From: an uncultured Nitrososphaerales archaeon
GTDB taxonomy: Archaea; Thermoproteota; Nitrososphaeria; Nitrososphaerales; JACAEJ01
Reading direction: 5' to 3'
Length of the DNA: 56,830 nt
Assembly: GCA_938091495.1 (NCBI GenBank)
Contig: CALLJF010000011.1
Span: 1 to 56,830, forward strand
Part shown: positions 1 through 9,014 of the stretch, piece after piece
How positions within the stretch are numbered: position 1 is the first letter of the stretch
Layout: every line of letters starts with the position of its first letter
Notes under the pieces: model-generated
Told to the model about the DNA's origin: nothing
Seen by the model: the letters and a program-made list of their open reading frames with translations, nothing else
Databases searched by the model: none
Position numbers and translations under genes: made by a program

Positions 1-63
1 CTAAGAAAGACTCGAAAAGAGCTGAAAGAAATCCTTTTTATCGATAAGTATGGCAAGGTATAA
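1..63 (+). CDS. C-terminal end of an unidentified gene (partial)
   Basis: The first reading frame is open from base 1 to a TAA at 61-63 and encodes about 20 residues ending in KYGKV. The peptide is charged and looks like a normal protein tail, while the other two forward frames are closed earlier. The rest of the gene lies outside the window, so no family can be named. It could be a chance open frame. Confidence 0.4.
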   Translation, partial: LRKTRKELKEILFIDKYGKV

Positions 64-149
64 GTCAAACGTTATGGCTTTGACAATTTCTTAAACATAG
101 GATTATATATTAATTAAGGTTCAGTTGATCGTAATATTGAGGTGTCAAG

Positions 150-701
150 TTGCCCTATTGTTGGAGATGTGGAAACGAGCTATCTGAGGGTGCAAGGTTC
201 TGCCCTAAATGCGGCGCACAGGTATCAGGACCTGAGCGAGCCGAGAGGACAGGCCTTGAGAGGATAGGTTACGAAGTCAGCCTTCAGGATCACTGGATAA
301 GAAGGATCGTAGCAATAATCATCGACAGTGTCATAGTGGGCGCAATTGCTTGGGTATTGACAGCTATTCTTTTCCTTCCAGTTCTATTCACTGCTGGTTG
401 GCCTTCTTTCTGGGCTTCTCCATGGAACTGGCTTCAATTTCCCTTTGCAATGGGGTTGATATTCATCTTCTACTTCACCATAACTGAATCGGTATATGGC
501 TATACTTTAGGCAAGAGAATCATGAATTTAAGAGTAATAACGCTGAATGGTCAAATCCCTAACTTAGAGAAAACCTTCATAAGAAACATTAGTAAGATCT
601 ACTGGATATTTTTGCTTTTGGATATAATAGGGGGGTTAGCTACTAAAGGTGATCCACGTCAAAAATACACTGATCGCATAGCTGGCACAGTAGTTGTCTA
701 G
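150..701 (+). CDS. Zinc-ribbon RDD family membrane protein
   Basis: A small membrane protein of unknown transport or scaffold role. The N-terminus is a zinc ribbon with two CxxC knuckles (C4/C7 and C18/C21). It is followed by an RDD-type domain from about residue 47, with the basic RRIVAIIIDS entry segment and three hydrophobic segments near 50-75, 98-118 and 150-165. The length of 183 residues is normal for zinc-ribbon RDD proteins. The start is a TTG preceded by a GAGGTG ribosome binding site at 139-144, and a TATA-like stretch lies near 101-117. The next gene follows after 39 nt on the same strand and may be co-transcribed. Substrate or partner is unknown. Confidence 0.85.
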   Translation: MPYCWRCGNELSEGARFCPKCGAQVSGPERAERTGLERIGYEVSLQDHWIRRIVAIIIDSVIVGAIAWVLTAILFLPVLFTAGWPSFWASPWNWLQFPFAMGLIFIFYFTITESVYGYTLGKRIMNLRVITLNGQIPNLEKTFIRNISKIYWIFLLLDIIGGLATKGDPRQKYTDRIAGTVVV

Positions 702-740
702 CAAGAAAGATATCTTAGACGATGAGAACAGGTGCTGTGA

Positions 741-1586
741 TTGACGAAGATGCTGAAGAGAGCTTTAGAGAATATCTTGACAATTGATGAAATCAAGCAA
801 CTATATGGGAGCTTTGATATAATTGGAGATATAGCTGTAATAAAAATCCCTGATGCTCTTTTGGACAAGAAGTTCATAATAGCCAAGGCGATAATGGATA
901 ACATGAAACCAGTAAAGACGGTTTTGAGGCAAGTCACTCCAGTATCAGGAGACTACAGAACGAGAGAGTTGGAGCATATACTAGGAGAGGATAAGACATT
1001 GACATTATACAAAGAGCATTCATGTATATTCAAAGTCGATCTTGCCAAAGCCTACTTCTCTCCAAGACTATCAACAGAGAGGATTAGAATAGCGAAAAAA
1101 GTAAAGAGTGGGGAAACTATAGTGAATATGTTCACTGGTATAGGTTCCTTCTCAATTGTAATAGCAAAGCATCAACCAAACTCAACAGTTTATAGCATAG
1201 ACATCAACCCAGATGCTTATGATTTAATGCTAGAAAATATAAAACTGAACAAGGTTTTCGATAGAGTAATTCCTTTGCTGGGAGATGCAAAATCAATAAT
1301 CCAAGATTCTCTAAGGGGAATTGCTGATAGGGTTTTGATGCCATTACCAGAGAAAGCTATTGATTACTTTGATGTTGCTTTGTTAGCTCTGAAGCCAAAG
1401 GGTGTAATCCATTACTACACACACGTTCACGCCTCTAAGGATGAAGACCCGATTGAGAAGGCTGTGAAAGAAGTTGAAGAGAGATTAAGATTGAATTATG
1501 AAATATTGGAAGCAAGAATAGTTAGAGACGTAGGTCCAAGATGGCATCAATTGGTCCTAGACCTATTGGTAAATAGGGAAACCTAA
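741..1586 (+). CDS. Trm5/Tyw2-family tRNA guanine-37 methyltransferase
   Basis: A class I SAM-dependent methyltransferase of the archaeal Trm5 family, which methylates N1 of G37 in tRNA; some relatives act in wyosine synthesis instead. The SAM-binding loop is NMFTGIGSFS at about 129-138, the acidic strand that contacts SAM is YSIDINP at 151-157, and the NPPY-like active-site loop is VLMPLPEKA at 198-206. The N-terminal region to about residue 100 corresponds to the substrate-binding part. The length of 281 residues is close to short archaeal Trm5 proteins that lack the D1 domain. The start used is TTG at 741; ATG at 750 is an alternative. The 3' end overlaps by 24 nt the decayed MttB gene on the other strand. 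Trm5 versus Tyw2 cannot be settled by eye. Confidence 0.85.
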   Translation: MTKMLKRALENILTIDEIKQLYGSFDIIGDIAVIKIPDALLDKKFIIAKAIMDNMKPVKTVLRQVTPVSGDYRTRELEHILGEDKTLTLYKEHSCIFKVDLAKAYFSPRLSTERIRIAKKVKSGETIVNMFTGIGSFSIVIAKHQPNSTVYSIDINPDAYDLMLENIKLNKVFDRVIPLLGDAKSIIQDSLRGIADRVLMPLPEKAIDYFDVALLALKPKGVIHYYTHVHASKDEDPIEKAVKEVEERLRLNYEILEARIVRDVGPRWHQLVLDLLVNRET

Positions 1587-3024
1587 GGACCTATCTTTAA
1601 TCTTATTCTTCATAAAATTGTCCAGATTCCTTTCAATATCTGGATCGAGTTGCTCTACTTTATGCTCAGACAAAAGCTTTTTTGCATGTATTATGGCTCT
1701 TTTGCAAATGTTTTCTGGCTTGTATTTTCGATCTGACCTTGTCTTTCTTTCCAAAACCAGTGATGGGATGTATTGCTCCTTCTTGAACCAGTTTAGAGTG
1801 TGCTTATTTGTCAAAAAGTTTCCTTCATGAGCTATGATTTTTATTATGTCTATAGCCAATGTTTCGGTTGAAAACTTTATGCCTTTGCTGAGCCTTATAG
1901 CTTGACCACAGATCTCATTGTCTATTGTAAGCTTCTCGAAGCTTTGACAGCTCTCAAAGTCCAGTATTCCAGGACCTGATATTACGTTAATTTCTGCCAA
2001 AGTGCCTATGACTATACCGATGCCAGACTCGAAACCAGACTGAGCATCTACTGTTTTAGAATCACTCAAGCCCAAATAGGCATGAACAGGCAAGCCCAGA
2101 TACTTGCCAATTTCAGAAGAACAGCATTGGATAATTATGCTCTCTATAGCGCTCATAGGCGTAGTGCCAAACCTCATATCAAAGATAGAAGCCGAACTTC
2201 CATAAATCACGGAGCTTTAGGATTGGTCGATTGAGCTAAAACTATCCCACTTAGGGCTTCTGCAGTATGTTGAACGAGTGTACCGGCTAAAGTTGCAGGA
2301 CTTAAGGCTCCTGCTAACGGCATTGGCACTATTTCAACAGGAATCATGAATCTGGAGCAATCTATAAGGTTCTGAGAAGCAACTTCACTCCAAACAAGAG
2401 GTGAATGTGGGAACACATCAAATATTGCCATTGGTTTCTTGACGAGATTCTCTTCACCAATTACTATTGCTAGCATTTTCTTCATGTCACGAACTCCACC
2501 TTTTGTGAAGGTTCCAGTAATAACTGGCTTTGTAGAGTTTTTAACACTGTATAAAGCCTATACCTGCCTACAATTTCTTGATTAACATCAGAAATTACGA
2601 GGGCAGTACTTTGAGCCTTTATGTTGTCTAAAGCTCTGTGAGCCTAACGAAATCAATGAAATCTTTTGAACTCGGCTTTCTAATTTCATCCATATCTGTG
2701 ATTTTAATAGCGGTTGATCTAGGGTTAAAGATTACATTACTTTGCTCTAGCACTATTGCAAGCTTGCCATTCCTATCATGAAGAGATATTTTAGATGGGG
2801 CTTTTACAATACTTTCCTTGATTAGCTCTTCAGGAAGCCTAGCCACCATCCTTTTTGTTAATCTCTCCTCCATTATTACTCACGATTCGTAAAGCCTCTG
2901 AATTGTGATACTTTGCTCCTTTCTCATTTAATAATTCTAAAGCTCCCGCATATATCTCACTTATCTTGTCATTACTTAAGAGTCGAAGACGTGTTGAAAG
3001 ATTGGCGAATGAAAACTTTGACAT
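1563..3024 (-). pseudogene. Trimethylamine/betaine methyltransferase (MttB) family gene broken by four frameshifts
   Basis: Members of this family transfer a methyl group from trimethylamine or a quaternary amine to a corrinoid protein. Four consecutive frames on the minus strand join into one MttB-like protein of about 487 residues, the normal family length. The matches include the N-terminal helix region, a CT-side motif TALVISDVNQE, LKNSTKPVITGTF, PLAGALSPATLAGTL and VIYGSSASIFDMRFG. The joins need one A removed from the A5 run at 2852-2856, one base added near 2632-2636, one A added to the run at 2538-2542, and one base added at 2210-2212. No in-frame TAG suggests a pyrrolysine codon, so it resembles the non-pyrrolysine branch. 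No corrinoid protein gene is adjacent. It is either a real pseudogene or a badly sequenced gene. Confidence 0.85.
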
Positions 3025-3155
3025 TTTATTAACAATTTTCTTTTAGTAAGTATAAAAGCTGTAATGGGTTTGACAATCTACAGTCTTCAGTATCATCTCC
3101 CTCTACAAGATGCCAATTTCTTTATGGATGGATTAAAAATCTGTATTCAACTTAA

Positions 3156-3551
3156 TTATATGGTCTTTTTTCTCGAAGCTACTGCAAATACGATACCCAA
3201 GATGGAGAAAACGAGAATTGGAATTCCATAATTGTAAAACATCCCCATCCATGCATCGCGCAGAAATCCTTCAGGGTGGACGAAACTCCATAGGAGCGGT
3301 AAAATGCCATTTATCAGCAATATAGCCATGCCTACTAGTGTTAATCCAAGAGACCTTCTTTTTATCATGAGGACGCCAGAGACTAGCCCGAACGAGAAAC
3401 CAAATATTCCTATCCACCAAGTGACCAAAGAGTAAGAATCGTTGAACCATAGGTACCTCCCACTATGTCCTACAATTAGACTCAACGACGCTGCAACGAT
3501 GGTTAAGATGCCGCCAGCAATGGGCAGTCCACTCTCTTTAAATTCTTCCAA
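3156..3551 (-). CDS. Hypothetical four-helix membrane protein
   Basis: A 131-residue protein that I do not recognise. It has four predicted membrane segments, near residues 10-27, 43-63, 71-92 and 107-125, joined by short loops, and ends in a basic tail (SRKKTI). The second and third segments are separated by KRRS, consistent with a cytoplasmic loop. Proteins of this kind are common in archaea and usually have no assigned role. The start is TTG. It is isolated between the decayed MttB gene and a divergent AAA+ gene, so context does not help. Confidence 0.65.
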   Translation of the reverse strand: MEEFKESGLPIAGGILTIVAASLSLIVGHSGRYLWFNDSYSLVTWWIGIFGFSFGLVSGVLMIKRRSLGLTLVGMAILLINGILPLLWSFVHPEGFLRDAWMGMFYNYGIPILVFSILGIVFAVASRKKTI

Positions 3552-3680
3552 GGCTATTCACCTTCCTGATTTTATTTGAGAGTCTTCATTTTAAAGTAAA
3601 TTATGATGAGTATTTAACCTAATTGTTGAAAATTGTTGAGCTTTAAGCATTAGAATTGCGATGAAGAAAAGAATTTTGAA

Positions 3681-5351
3681 TTGTCTCAACTCACAACTGA
3701 ATACCCCTATGGTTTAGAAATCAATCCATTTTCCCACGTACCAACTCCCAGCTTAACGGCTGCAAAAGTTCTAGGAGGTAGAAGGTGGAAGGGAGTCAAG
3801 GAAAGGATTTTGATCTGTGTTAAAGAGCTAAATGAATCTATGAATAAGGGGCAGAAGGTTTTCAGCATAGTAAACATAGTTGGACCTTTGGGAACAGGAA
3901 AGACTCATCTTGCTCTTCACATGAAGACTTTAAAAGATGAATTTGAATGCGCCTATGTAGATTTAACGAGAATCGAACCAAAAGACCTTCCGAGCGTTTA
4001 CTTGGCTATAGTTAAAGAATTAAGTGAAGGTTTCTTTCATGAATTGCGCAATAAGCTCATTCTAAAGTTAGGAGATAGGGCTGAAAGGGGAGAAAAAAAT
4101 GCAAGGAAAGCGCTGAGAATTGGCATAATAGATAGGATATTTGGAAGAAGCCCTATCAGAATAGCCCAAGAAATTGTGGAAAAGAAAAGAACCATGAATG
4201 TTTATGCTTTGAGAGAAGCCTTTCCAGATATTCTTGATGACGACGCGTTTGAATCAGTTTTTAATATTCTATCAGAAAATCTAAACTGGTTCTTAGAGGC
4301 AAAAGATTTCAACGAAGCTTTGAGGAAAATAAAAGGTCTCGCTAGAGTCTCATGCAGTCTGGGCAGGGTTTTGCTCATAGAAATAGACGAAATATCTGTC
4401 AACAAACCTTTGATGGATGGATTGAAAGCTATAATAAACGAAAAGCCGCCAGGAGTTGTTTTGGTGACAATTCTGAGATCAGAGATAATGACAGAGATGA
4501 GCAATGCCGATCCTTCTCTCGCCGATCGCCTTCAAAAAGCACCTTTCACATACTTTCTAGCACAACCCGATGATCCTGAAGAAATCTGGGACATCATAAA
4601 AGAGTATCTGAAGTTTCATTATGCAGTGATCAGTGAACAAGACGGTGAAGCACTAAAGAACCTGATAAAGTATGCTTTCAGTGAATTCGGCATGAATAAG
4701 CTTAGGGATGTTCTTGCTTTGATGAGAGAAGCATTCGAAATTGCCAAAGGTAGCGAAAGAATAAGAGAAGACCATCTCATAGGAGCCATAATTAGAATTA
4801 GACCTAATGCAGAGTTAAGGAATAGCTTGATGCGTATACCCATTCCTGATTACTTCAGGATAATAAAAACTAGTACAAAGACTTACGAAGAGATTTCTGA
4901 TAATCTAACGAAAGCTATAAGAGACCTGGGACGATACTTATTCATGAAAGGAGCGATATTTTATGCCCACGGAGCCTCAAGGAGAATAGACACGCCAGGA
5001 GGTTCAAGAAGTTTCCGTTTAGCAGACCTATATTTGGAGGAAAAAGATGGTAGAAAAGTCGTTGTAAACGTTAAAATTTCAGAAAAAGAATGCTTAACAA
5101 GACAGGAGATAGAGGATACCTTAGAGATGATAGAGCATGGAAGGGTAGACCAAGCCATAATCTTGACGAATGCTGCCCATAGCAAAGATCTTGAGCATCC
5201 AAAGTTGATATTTGCAAAGATAGGGGATAAGCATAACATTGCAGACTACATCTACTTTAGCGAGAAGTTTCAAGCCAATAGGTTGAATGAAGAAGACGAA
5301 AAGAATGTAGTAAGACTTGCAAAATGCCTAGGGGTTGGCTACTGGGAATAA
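3681..5351 (+). CDS. AAA+ ATPase with C-terminal restriction-endonuclease-like domain
   Basis: A 556-residue P-loop ATPase that starts with the YGLEINPF sequence often seen at the beginning of archaeal Cdc6/ORC-like or STAND-like ATPases. Walker A is GPLGTGKTH at 68-76 and Walker B is LLIEIDEIS at 231-239, followed by a sensor-1-like strand LVTILRSE and an ADRL segment. The last 110 residues look like a PD-(D/E)xK nuclease fold: an acidic ADLYLEE at 448-454, then a strand with VVNVKIS around K465. The TTG start was taken because homology-like sequence begins right there. The gene is monocistronic. A DNA-processing or defence role is an inference; no catalytic activity is shown. Confidence 0.7.
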   Translation: MSQLTTEYPYGLEINPFSHVPTPSLTAAKVLGGRRWKGVKERILICVKELNESMNKGQKVFSIVNIVGPLGTGKTHLALHMKTLKDEFECAYVDLTRIEPKDLPSVYLAIVKELSEGFFHELRNKLILKLGDRAERGEKNARKALRIGIIDRIFGRSPIRIAQEIVEKKRTMNVYALREAFPDILDDDAFESVFNILSENLNWFLEAKDFNEALRKIKGLARVSCSLGRVLLIEIDEISVNKPLMDGLKAIINEKPPGVVLVTILRSEIMTEMSNADPSLADRLQKAPFTYFLAQPDDPEEIWDIIKEYLKFHYAVISEQDGEALKNLIKYAFSEFGMNKLRDVLALMREAFEIAKGSERIREDHLIGAIIRIRPNAELRNSLMRIPIPDYFRIIKTSTKTYEEISDNLTKAIRDLGRYLFMKGAIFYAHGASRRIDTPGGSRSFRLADLYLEEKDGRKVVVNVKISEKECLTRQEIEDTLEMIEHGRVDQAIILTNAAHSKDLEHPKLIFAKIGDKHNIADYIYFSEKFQANRLNEEDEKNVVRLAKCLGVGYWE

Positions 5352-5458
5352 GTAAGTGATTAGAAATCGATTTAAGGAAGGTAGAGGCTATGCTATTTGA
5401 CGAATTTAACATAAAAATCCCCAAAAGTTTAAGGCAATCCAATCATGCAATATAGTCA

Positions 5459-6100
5459 ATGCTATTGGAACTCTCGGTCTTATTCTTCTCTTCCCTTATC
5501 ATAGGCTACTCTGGAGCATTGATGCCAGGACCAGTACTTATAGTAACCATAAACGAGGCTGCGAAGGGATTAAAGTCTGGCTTTTATGTGTCCGTAGGCC
5601 ACGCTTTCCTCGAACTTATTTTGGTAATCCTTCTTACTCTTGGCTTGGCTGAAATCTTATCTTTAAAGCCCATAGTTGCTCTTATAGGTCTTTTGGGAGG
5701 AGCATTTCTTTCTTGGATGGCATACAACATACTAAAGGGCACCTTAAGGAGAAAAATCTCTTTGAGCTTCAATGTTAAACCAGATAATCATAAAATGAGT
5801 TCTATGGTATTAGGAATCTTCACAAGCTTATTCAATCCCTTCTGGCTCATATGGTGGGTATCTGTTGGAGCAATTTTTCTACTTAACTCCCTTAAATTCG
5901 GCATAATGGGTGTGATGGCATTCTATTTCGGTCATATATTGGCTGATTTGAGCTGGTACGGCTCAGTTTCCTTTGCCATGGCTCGAGGTAAGAATTTTAT
6001 AAGCGATAAGGCCTATAGGACTATTTTAACACTTTGTGGTTCTATTCTTATCTTCTTTAGCGTTTTCTTCATAAAGTCTGGGTTGGAAGCCCTTCTGTAA
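5459..6100 (+). CDS. LysE family amino acid exporter
   Basis: An integral membrane exporter of the LysE/RhtB superfamily, which pumps out amino acids or related small metabolites. The hallmark GALMPGPV lies near residues 19-26 after the first helix, followed by a glycine-rich second helix (GFYVSVGHAFLE). About six hydrophobic segments are visible over 213 residues, the usual family size. It begins at ATG 5459, 107 nt after the ATPase gene. The substrate cannot be told from sequence. A dibasic loop (LRRK) in the middle fits the cytoplasmic loop of the family. Confidence 0.88.
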   Translation: MLLELSVLFFSSLIIGYSGALMPGPVLIVTINEAAKGLKSGFYVSVGHAFLELILVILLTLGLAEILSLKPIVALIGLLGGAFLSWMAYNILKGTLRRKISLSFNVKPDNHKMSSMVLGIFTSLFNPFWLIWWVSVGAIFLLNSLKFGIMGVMAFYFGHILADLSWYGSVSFAMARGKNFISDKAYRTILTLCGSILIFFSVFFIKSGLEALL

Positions 6101-6146
6101 TGGTAAAAAGCCATAAATTTGTTAAGATTTTAATCACAATTAAGAG

Positions 6147-6782
6147 TTGTCGACTCGGATGGGAGACGAAATTCTCATTAAGAAGCAAGAGATCCGTAAG
6201 AGGCTATGGTCAGAGATGGAGAGGAAAGGCATCGCAACCTTTCCTTTACCATGTTTTGGGCGCATACCAAACTTTAAGGGCGCTGAACTCACTGCATTAA
6301 AACTTCAAAGTATAAGCGAGTACAAGAATGCTTCTTCTATAATGGTAGGCCCCGACTCTCCTCAAGCCCCTGTTAGAAGGCTTGCTTTACTCGATGGTAA
6401 ATTATTGGTCATGCCTAGTCCTGGTTTAGAGTCTGGCTATTTGATCATAAGACCTAGTAGAGTCAAGGGCAAAGAAAAGGAGGCTAGCACTATAAGAGGA
6501 GCCTTCAAGTATGGAGAATCGACTAATGCTCCTCCGCCTTTAGATTTGATCCTTGAAGGTTCAGTGGCTGTAGACTTGAATGGATATAGATTAGGTAAAG
6601 GGAAGGGCTTTGGAGATAGGGAGATATCATTGGCTGAAGACATAGCTAAGAAAAGCATTACTGTAGTTACCACTATCCATGATATACAGATAGTAGATTT
6701 CGTGCCAAGAGAGGAGCATGATAAGAAAGTTGACATCATAGTCACGCCTACTAGAATAATAAGAATCTCTTCAAAAGCTTAA
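6147..6782 (+). CDS. 5-formyltetrahydrofolate cyclo-ligase family protein
   Basis: Likely converts 5-formyl-tetrahydrofolate (or a tetrahydropterin analogue in archaea) to the 5,10-methenyl form with ATP. The N-terminus IKKQEIRKRLWSEM is the typical opening helix, and MVGPDSPQAPVRRLALLDGK matches the substrate-binding core. The C-terminal part VTTIHDIQIVDFVPREEHD carries the family's conserved region before the final VDIIVTPTR strand. The length of 211 residues is standard. TTG 6147 or ATG 6159 could be the start; ATG 6159 removes only four residues. It follows the LysE gene by 46 nt on the same strand. Confidence 0.85.
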   Translation: MSTRMGDEILIKKQEIRKRLWSEMERKGIATFPLPCFGRIPNFKGAELTALKLQSISEYKNASSIMVGPDSPQAPVRRLALLDGKLLVMPSPGLESGYLIIRPSRVKGKEKEASTIRGAFKYGESTNAPPPLDLILEGSVAVDLNGYRLGKGKGFGDREISLAEDIAKKSITVVTTIHDIQIVDFVPREEHDKKVDIIVTPTRIIRISSKA

Positions 6783-6903
6783 ACTGACTTGAATTTTTGT
6801 GATAAATTTTTCCAAGCGATCAGAATGAGATCAGTATTAAAGTTCTCTAAAGTCTGTTCATCAGAACTATCCAAAGACATTTTTAACCGCTTGATTGATT
6901 AGG

Positions 6904-7587
6904 ATGAGAGATATGAAGTTAAAGGCGGTTCTTTTTGATTTCGATGGCACAATAATCGATCTTAATTTCAAATATGAAGAATCCCGCATGGCTATTTTTA
7001 AATTTCTCAAAGAATTAGGCTTTAATATATCGTTTTTCACTTTACGTGATACTGCCCAGACTATCTTAGAAAAAGTTGAAAGGCAAATAATAGAAAAATC
7101 CATAAATGTAAAATTATCTGATATCAAGAACAAGATCTGGTTCATCATGGACAAATTTGAAATCGAAGCTGTTAATTCTTCTGAATTGTTAAGGGAAACG
7201 GAATCTATCCTGGATTTTTTATCAGAAAAAGGAGTCAAAAAGGGTTTAGTTACTAACAGCGGGAGGAAAGCTGTTCAACTTGCTTTGATAAAGCATGGCT
7301 TGGAGAATAGTTTTGATGTTATAGTAACAAGGGATGAGGTTGACAAGCTAAAGCCTTTTGGCGATGGCATAAAGTTAGCTTTAAGAGTAATAGACGTCCA
7401 AACTGAAAATGCACTATACGTAGGAGATAGCATTAACGATGTTCTTGCTGCTAAAGATGCAAATGTATACTCTATAGCCATAGGCAGATGGCCTCAACAT
7501 ATCGAAAAATTAAGGAAGTTATCGCCTTCTTATATTGTCAAATCTTTGAGTGAAACTGCAGATTTGTTAAAACAATTGATGGATTAA
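6904..7587 (+). CDS. HAD-superfamily phosphatase (phosphoglycolate-phosphatase-like)
   Basis: A haloacid dehalogenase hydrolase. Motif I is FDFDGT near the N-terminus, motif II is VTNSG, motif III is the lysine in KLKPFGDG, and motif IV is YVGDSINDV. The segment between motifs I and II is a helical cap (C1 type). A related enzyme lies at 15136-15846 and shares the pattern VTN-GRKA and the late YVGDS. The likely start is ATG 6904 or 6913, because a TATA-like TTTTTAA at about 6880-6886 lies the expected distance upstream; a TTG at 6895 is less likely. The phosphorylated substrate is unknown. It ends convergent with DUF99, overlapping by 4 nt. Confidence 0.85.
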   Translation: MRDMKLKAVLFDFDGTIIDLNFKYEESRMAIFKFLKELGFNISFFTLRDTAQTILEKVERQIIEKSINVKLSDIKNKIWFIMDKFEIEAVNSSELLRETESILDFLSEKGVKKGLVTNSGRKAVQLALIKHGLENSFDVIVTRDEVDKLKPFGDGIKLALRVIDVQTENALYVGDSINDVLAAKDANVYSIAIGRWPQHIEKLRKLSPSYIVKSLSETADLLKQLMD

Positions 7588-8168
7588 ATCTTGATAACAT
7601 CTGAAGCAATTTTTGCTCTAGCCAATAGCCTTGCCAATCTTATAGGCTCTGGTATTGCGCCTTGAATGGTGAATTTATCAAGGATTCTTTTAGAAACATC
7701 TAAAGAAATCCCGTAAGGTCTGATGTAAACTACATGATTTGTATGAAGTCTTATAGCCTCTCTTGTACCAAGTCTATTATAGGCTGATAGTTTTTTCTCC
7801 CAAGAATTTGGGAAATGATGCTTTATATGAGGTTCAAGCCCCTCAGACTCCTCAAATGTTATGCTTATCACTGGCATATTTGTCCTATCTCCTAAAGAGT
7901 CTATATCAATGATGTTATACATGCTTATGACGCTCCCTCCTAACATGATCACGTTGATGTCATTCCGATTCAGCCTTCGGAACATGCCTACAATTTCGTC
8001 TGTCGCATCATCTCCCCCTATCTCTGCACTTCCAAATACGAAACCATCTACGATCAGATCACTTCTCATAACTACGCCTGCCAGTACGCTTCTTTTACTT
8101 TGGCTTTTTCTAAAGCTTTCAGCTATCCCTAACGCTCTAACGCCCTTCTTCTCAACGTGAATTCTCAT
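7584..8168 (-). CDS. DUF99 (UPF0215) family protein
   Basis: A conserved archaeal protein of 194 residues with no proven function; the DUF99 fold has been related to endonuclease V-like proteins. The sequence shows the family order: MRIHVEKKGVRALGIAESF at the N-terminus, a VLAGVVMR strand, VDGFVFGSAEIGGDDAT, and VIMLGGSVISMYNIID. The C-terminus has YIRPYGISLD and a helix ending in a PEPIRLARLLA segment. It starts at ATG 8168 and stands alone, convergent with the HAD gene. Confidence in family is high and in function low. Confidence 0.88.
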   Translation of the reverse strand: MRIHVEKKGVRALGIAESFRKSQSKRSVLAGVVMRSDLIVDGFVFGSAEIGGDDATDEIVGMFRRLNRNDINVIMLGGSVISMYNIIDIDSLGDRTNMPVISITFEESEGLEPHIKHHFPNSWEKKLSAYNRLGTREAIRLHTNHVVYIRPYGISLDVSKRILDKFTIQGAIPEPIRLARLLARAKIASDVIKI

Positions 8169-8340
8169 GACATTACTATAATTAACATGGGAATTTAATA
8201 AAACTGACTGAAGCTCATCAGAATAAAATCTTTCCCGATCAACAATATCTCCACTAAGTTCATGGATGCATTCTAGGTCTAATTTGACAACCTATAAAAA
8301 AAGTAAATTCTATTAGAAATATTTTTAATCGTAGAGATAA

Positions 8341-8769
8341 TCATTCAGGCATGACTTTACGTGATACTTTGGACACGGGATGGCTTTTGACACATAGTTC
8401 AAACTTGTCTCTCCAGCCAAAAGGTGTCTTTAAAACATCATAATTCTTAGAATTGAGATGAAGCTTTACATCGTCTATTATTCTCTTAGCTATTTGCGGA
8501 GATGACAAATCGTCCGATAGATGTGCAAAAGAGTGCAAAGCGATGTTCTTCTCTTTAACCTGCCTTGCTATATTCATGATTTCTTCTGCAGATTTCTTGG
8601 CGACTTTTGTTGGATCTTTCTCATCAACTTTTTCTGAGCTGATTAGTACAACAAGAACTGATTCATCAACTTTCCCAGTCATCTCCTCCTCGTCGACTTC
8701 CTCGGAAAGGCGAGTTCTCCCAACCACTTCGTATCTGAAATAGTCACAATGGAGCATGAGCAATCTCAA
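8341..8769 (-). CDS. Stand-alone archaeal threonyl-tRNA editing domain
   Basis: Corresponds to the archaeal N-terminal editing domain of threonyl-tRNA synthetase (D-aminoacyl-tRNA deacylase fold), which hydrolyses mischarged Ser-tRNA(Thr). Visible family features are LRLLMLHCDYFRYE at the start, SSEKVDEKDP, ALHSFAHLSDDL and TPFGWRDKFEL, ending at SHPVSKVSR, just where the synthetase catalytic part would begin in full-length enzymes. Only 142 residues are present. I chose TTG 8769 because it aligns with the usual family start; a TTG at 8796 would add nine unlike residues. Some Crenarchaeota have the same split into separate editing and catalytic proteins; the partner is not in this window. Confidence 0.85.
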   Translation of the reverse strand: MRLLMLHCDYFRYEVVGRTRLSEEVDEEEMTGKVDESVLVVLISSEKVDEKDPTKVAKKSAEEIMNIARQVKEKNIALHSFAHLSDDLSSPQIAKRIIDDVKLHLNSKNYDVLKTPFGWRDKFELCVKSHPVSKVSRKVMPE

Positions 8770-8929
8770 TTTTGTATCTTGTTTAAATGATATCAAAAAT
8801 GGTTATTTGACTTTAGAGTTGTTAAAATCAAATCTCTTCAATTGATAGCTTTGGAACTTTATCAGGGAAATGGACTAGACCCACAAATGCGAAAATCATG
8901 GTTGCATGCAGTCAGTATTTAGAATAAAA

Positions 8930-8945
8930 TTAGTCAATTGACTAA
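8930..8945. promoter_or_regulatory. Perfect 16-bp palindrome upstream of the decarboxylase gene
   Basis: TTAGTCAATTGACTAA reads the same on both strands and lies in the otherwise gene-free 8770-9014 interval. A TATA-like TTTTTAAG occurs near 8978-8985, about 30 nt before the ATG at 9015, so the palindrome sits just upstream of the core promoter. A dimeric regulator could bind here. Two copies of TTGCATG flank it at about 8902 and 8947. Confidence 0.45.
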
Positions 8946-9014
8946 ATTGCATGATTGAATTTTTAGGTGGGATAATGTTTTTAAGCAAAAAATTATTAAG
9001 TATGCCCCAAAGAA

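Noticed and set aside
1563-3024. Pyrrolysine-containing MttB with a readthrough TAG.
   Set aside because: The interruptions are frameshifts, not in-frame TAG codons, and the sequence resembles the non-pyrrolysine branch.
6820-6875. C/D box-like TGATGA and CTGA elements on the minus strand.
   Set aside because: The C' and D' spacing does not fit a box C/D RNA, and no complementary guide region was identified.
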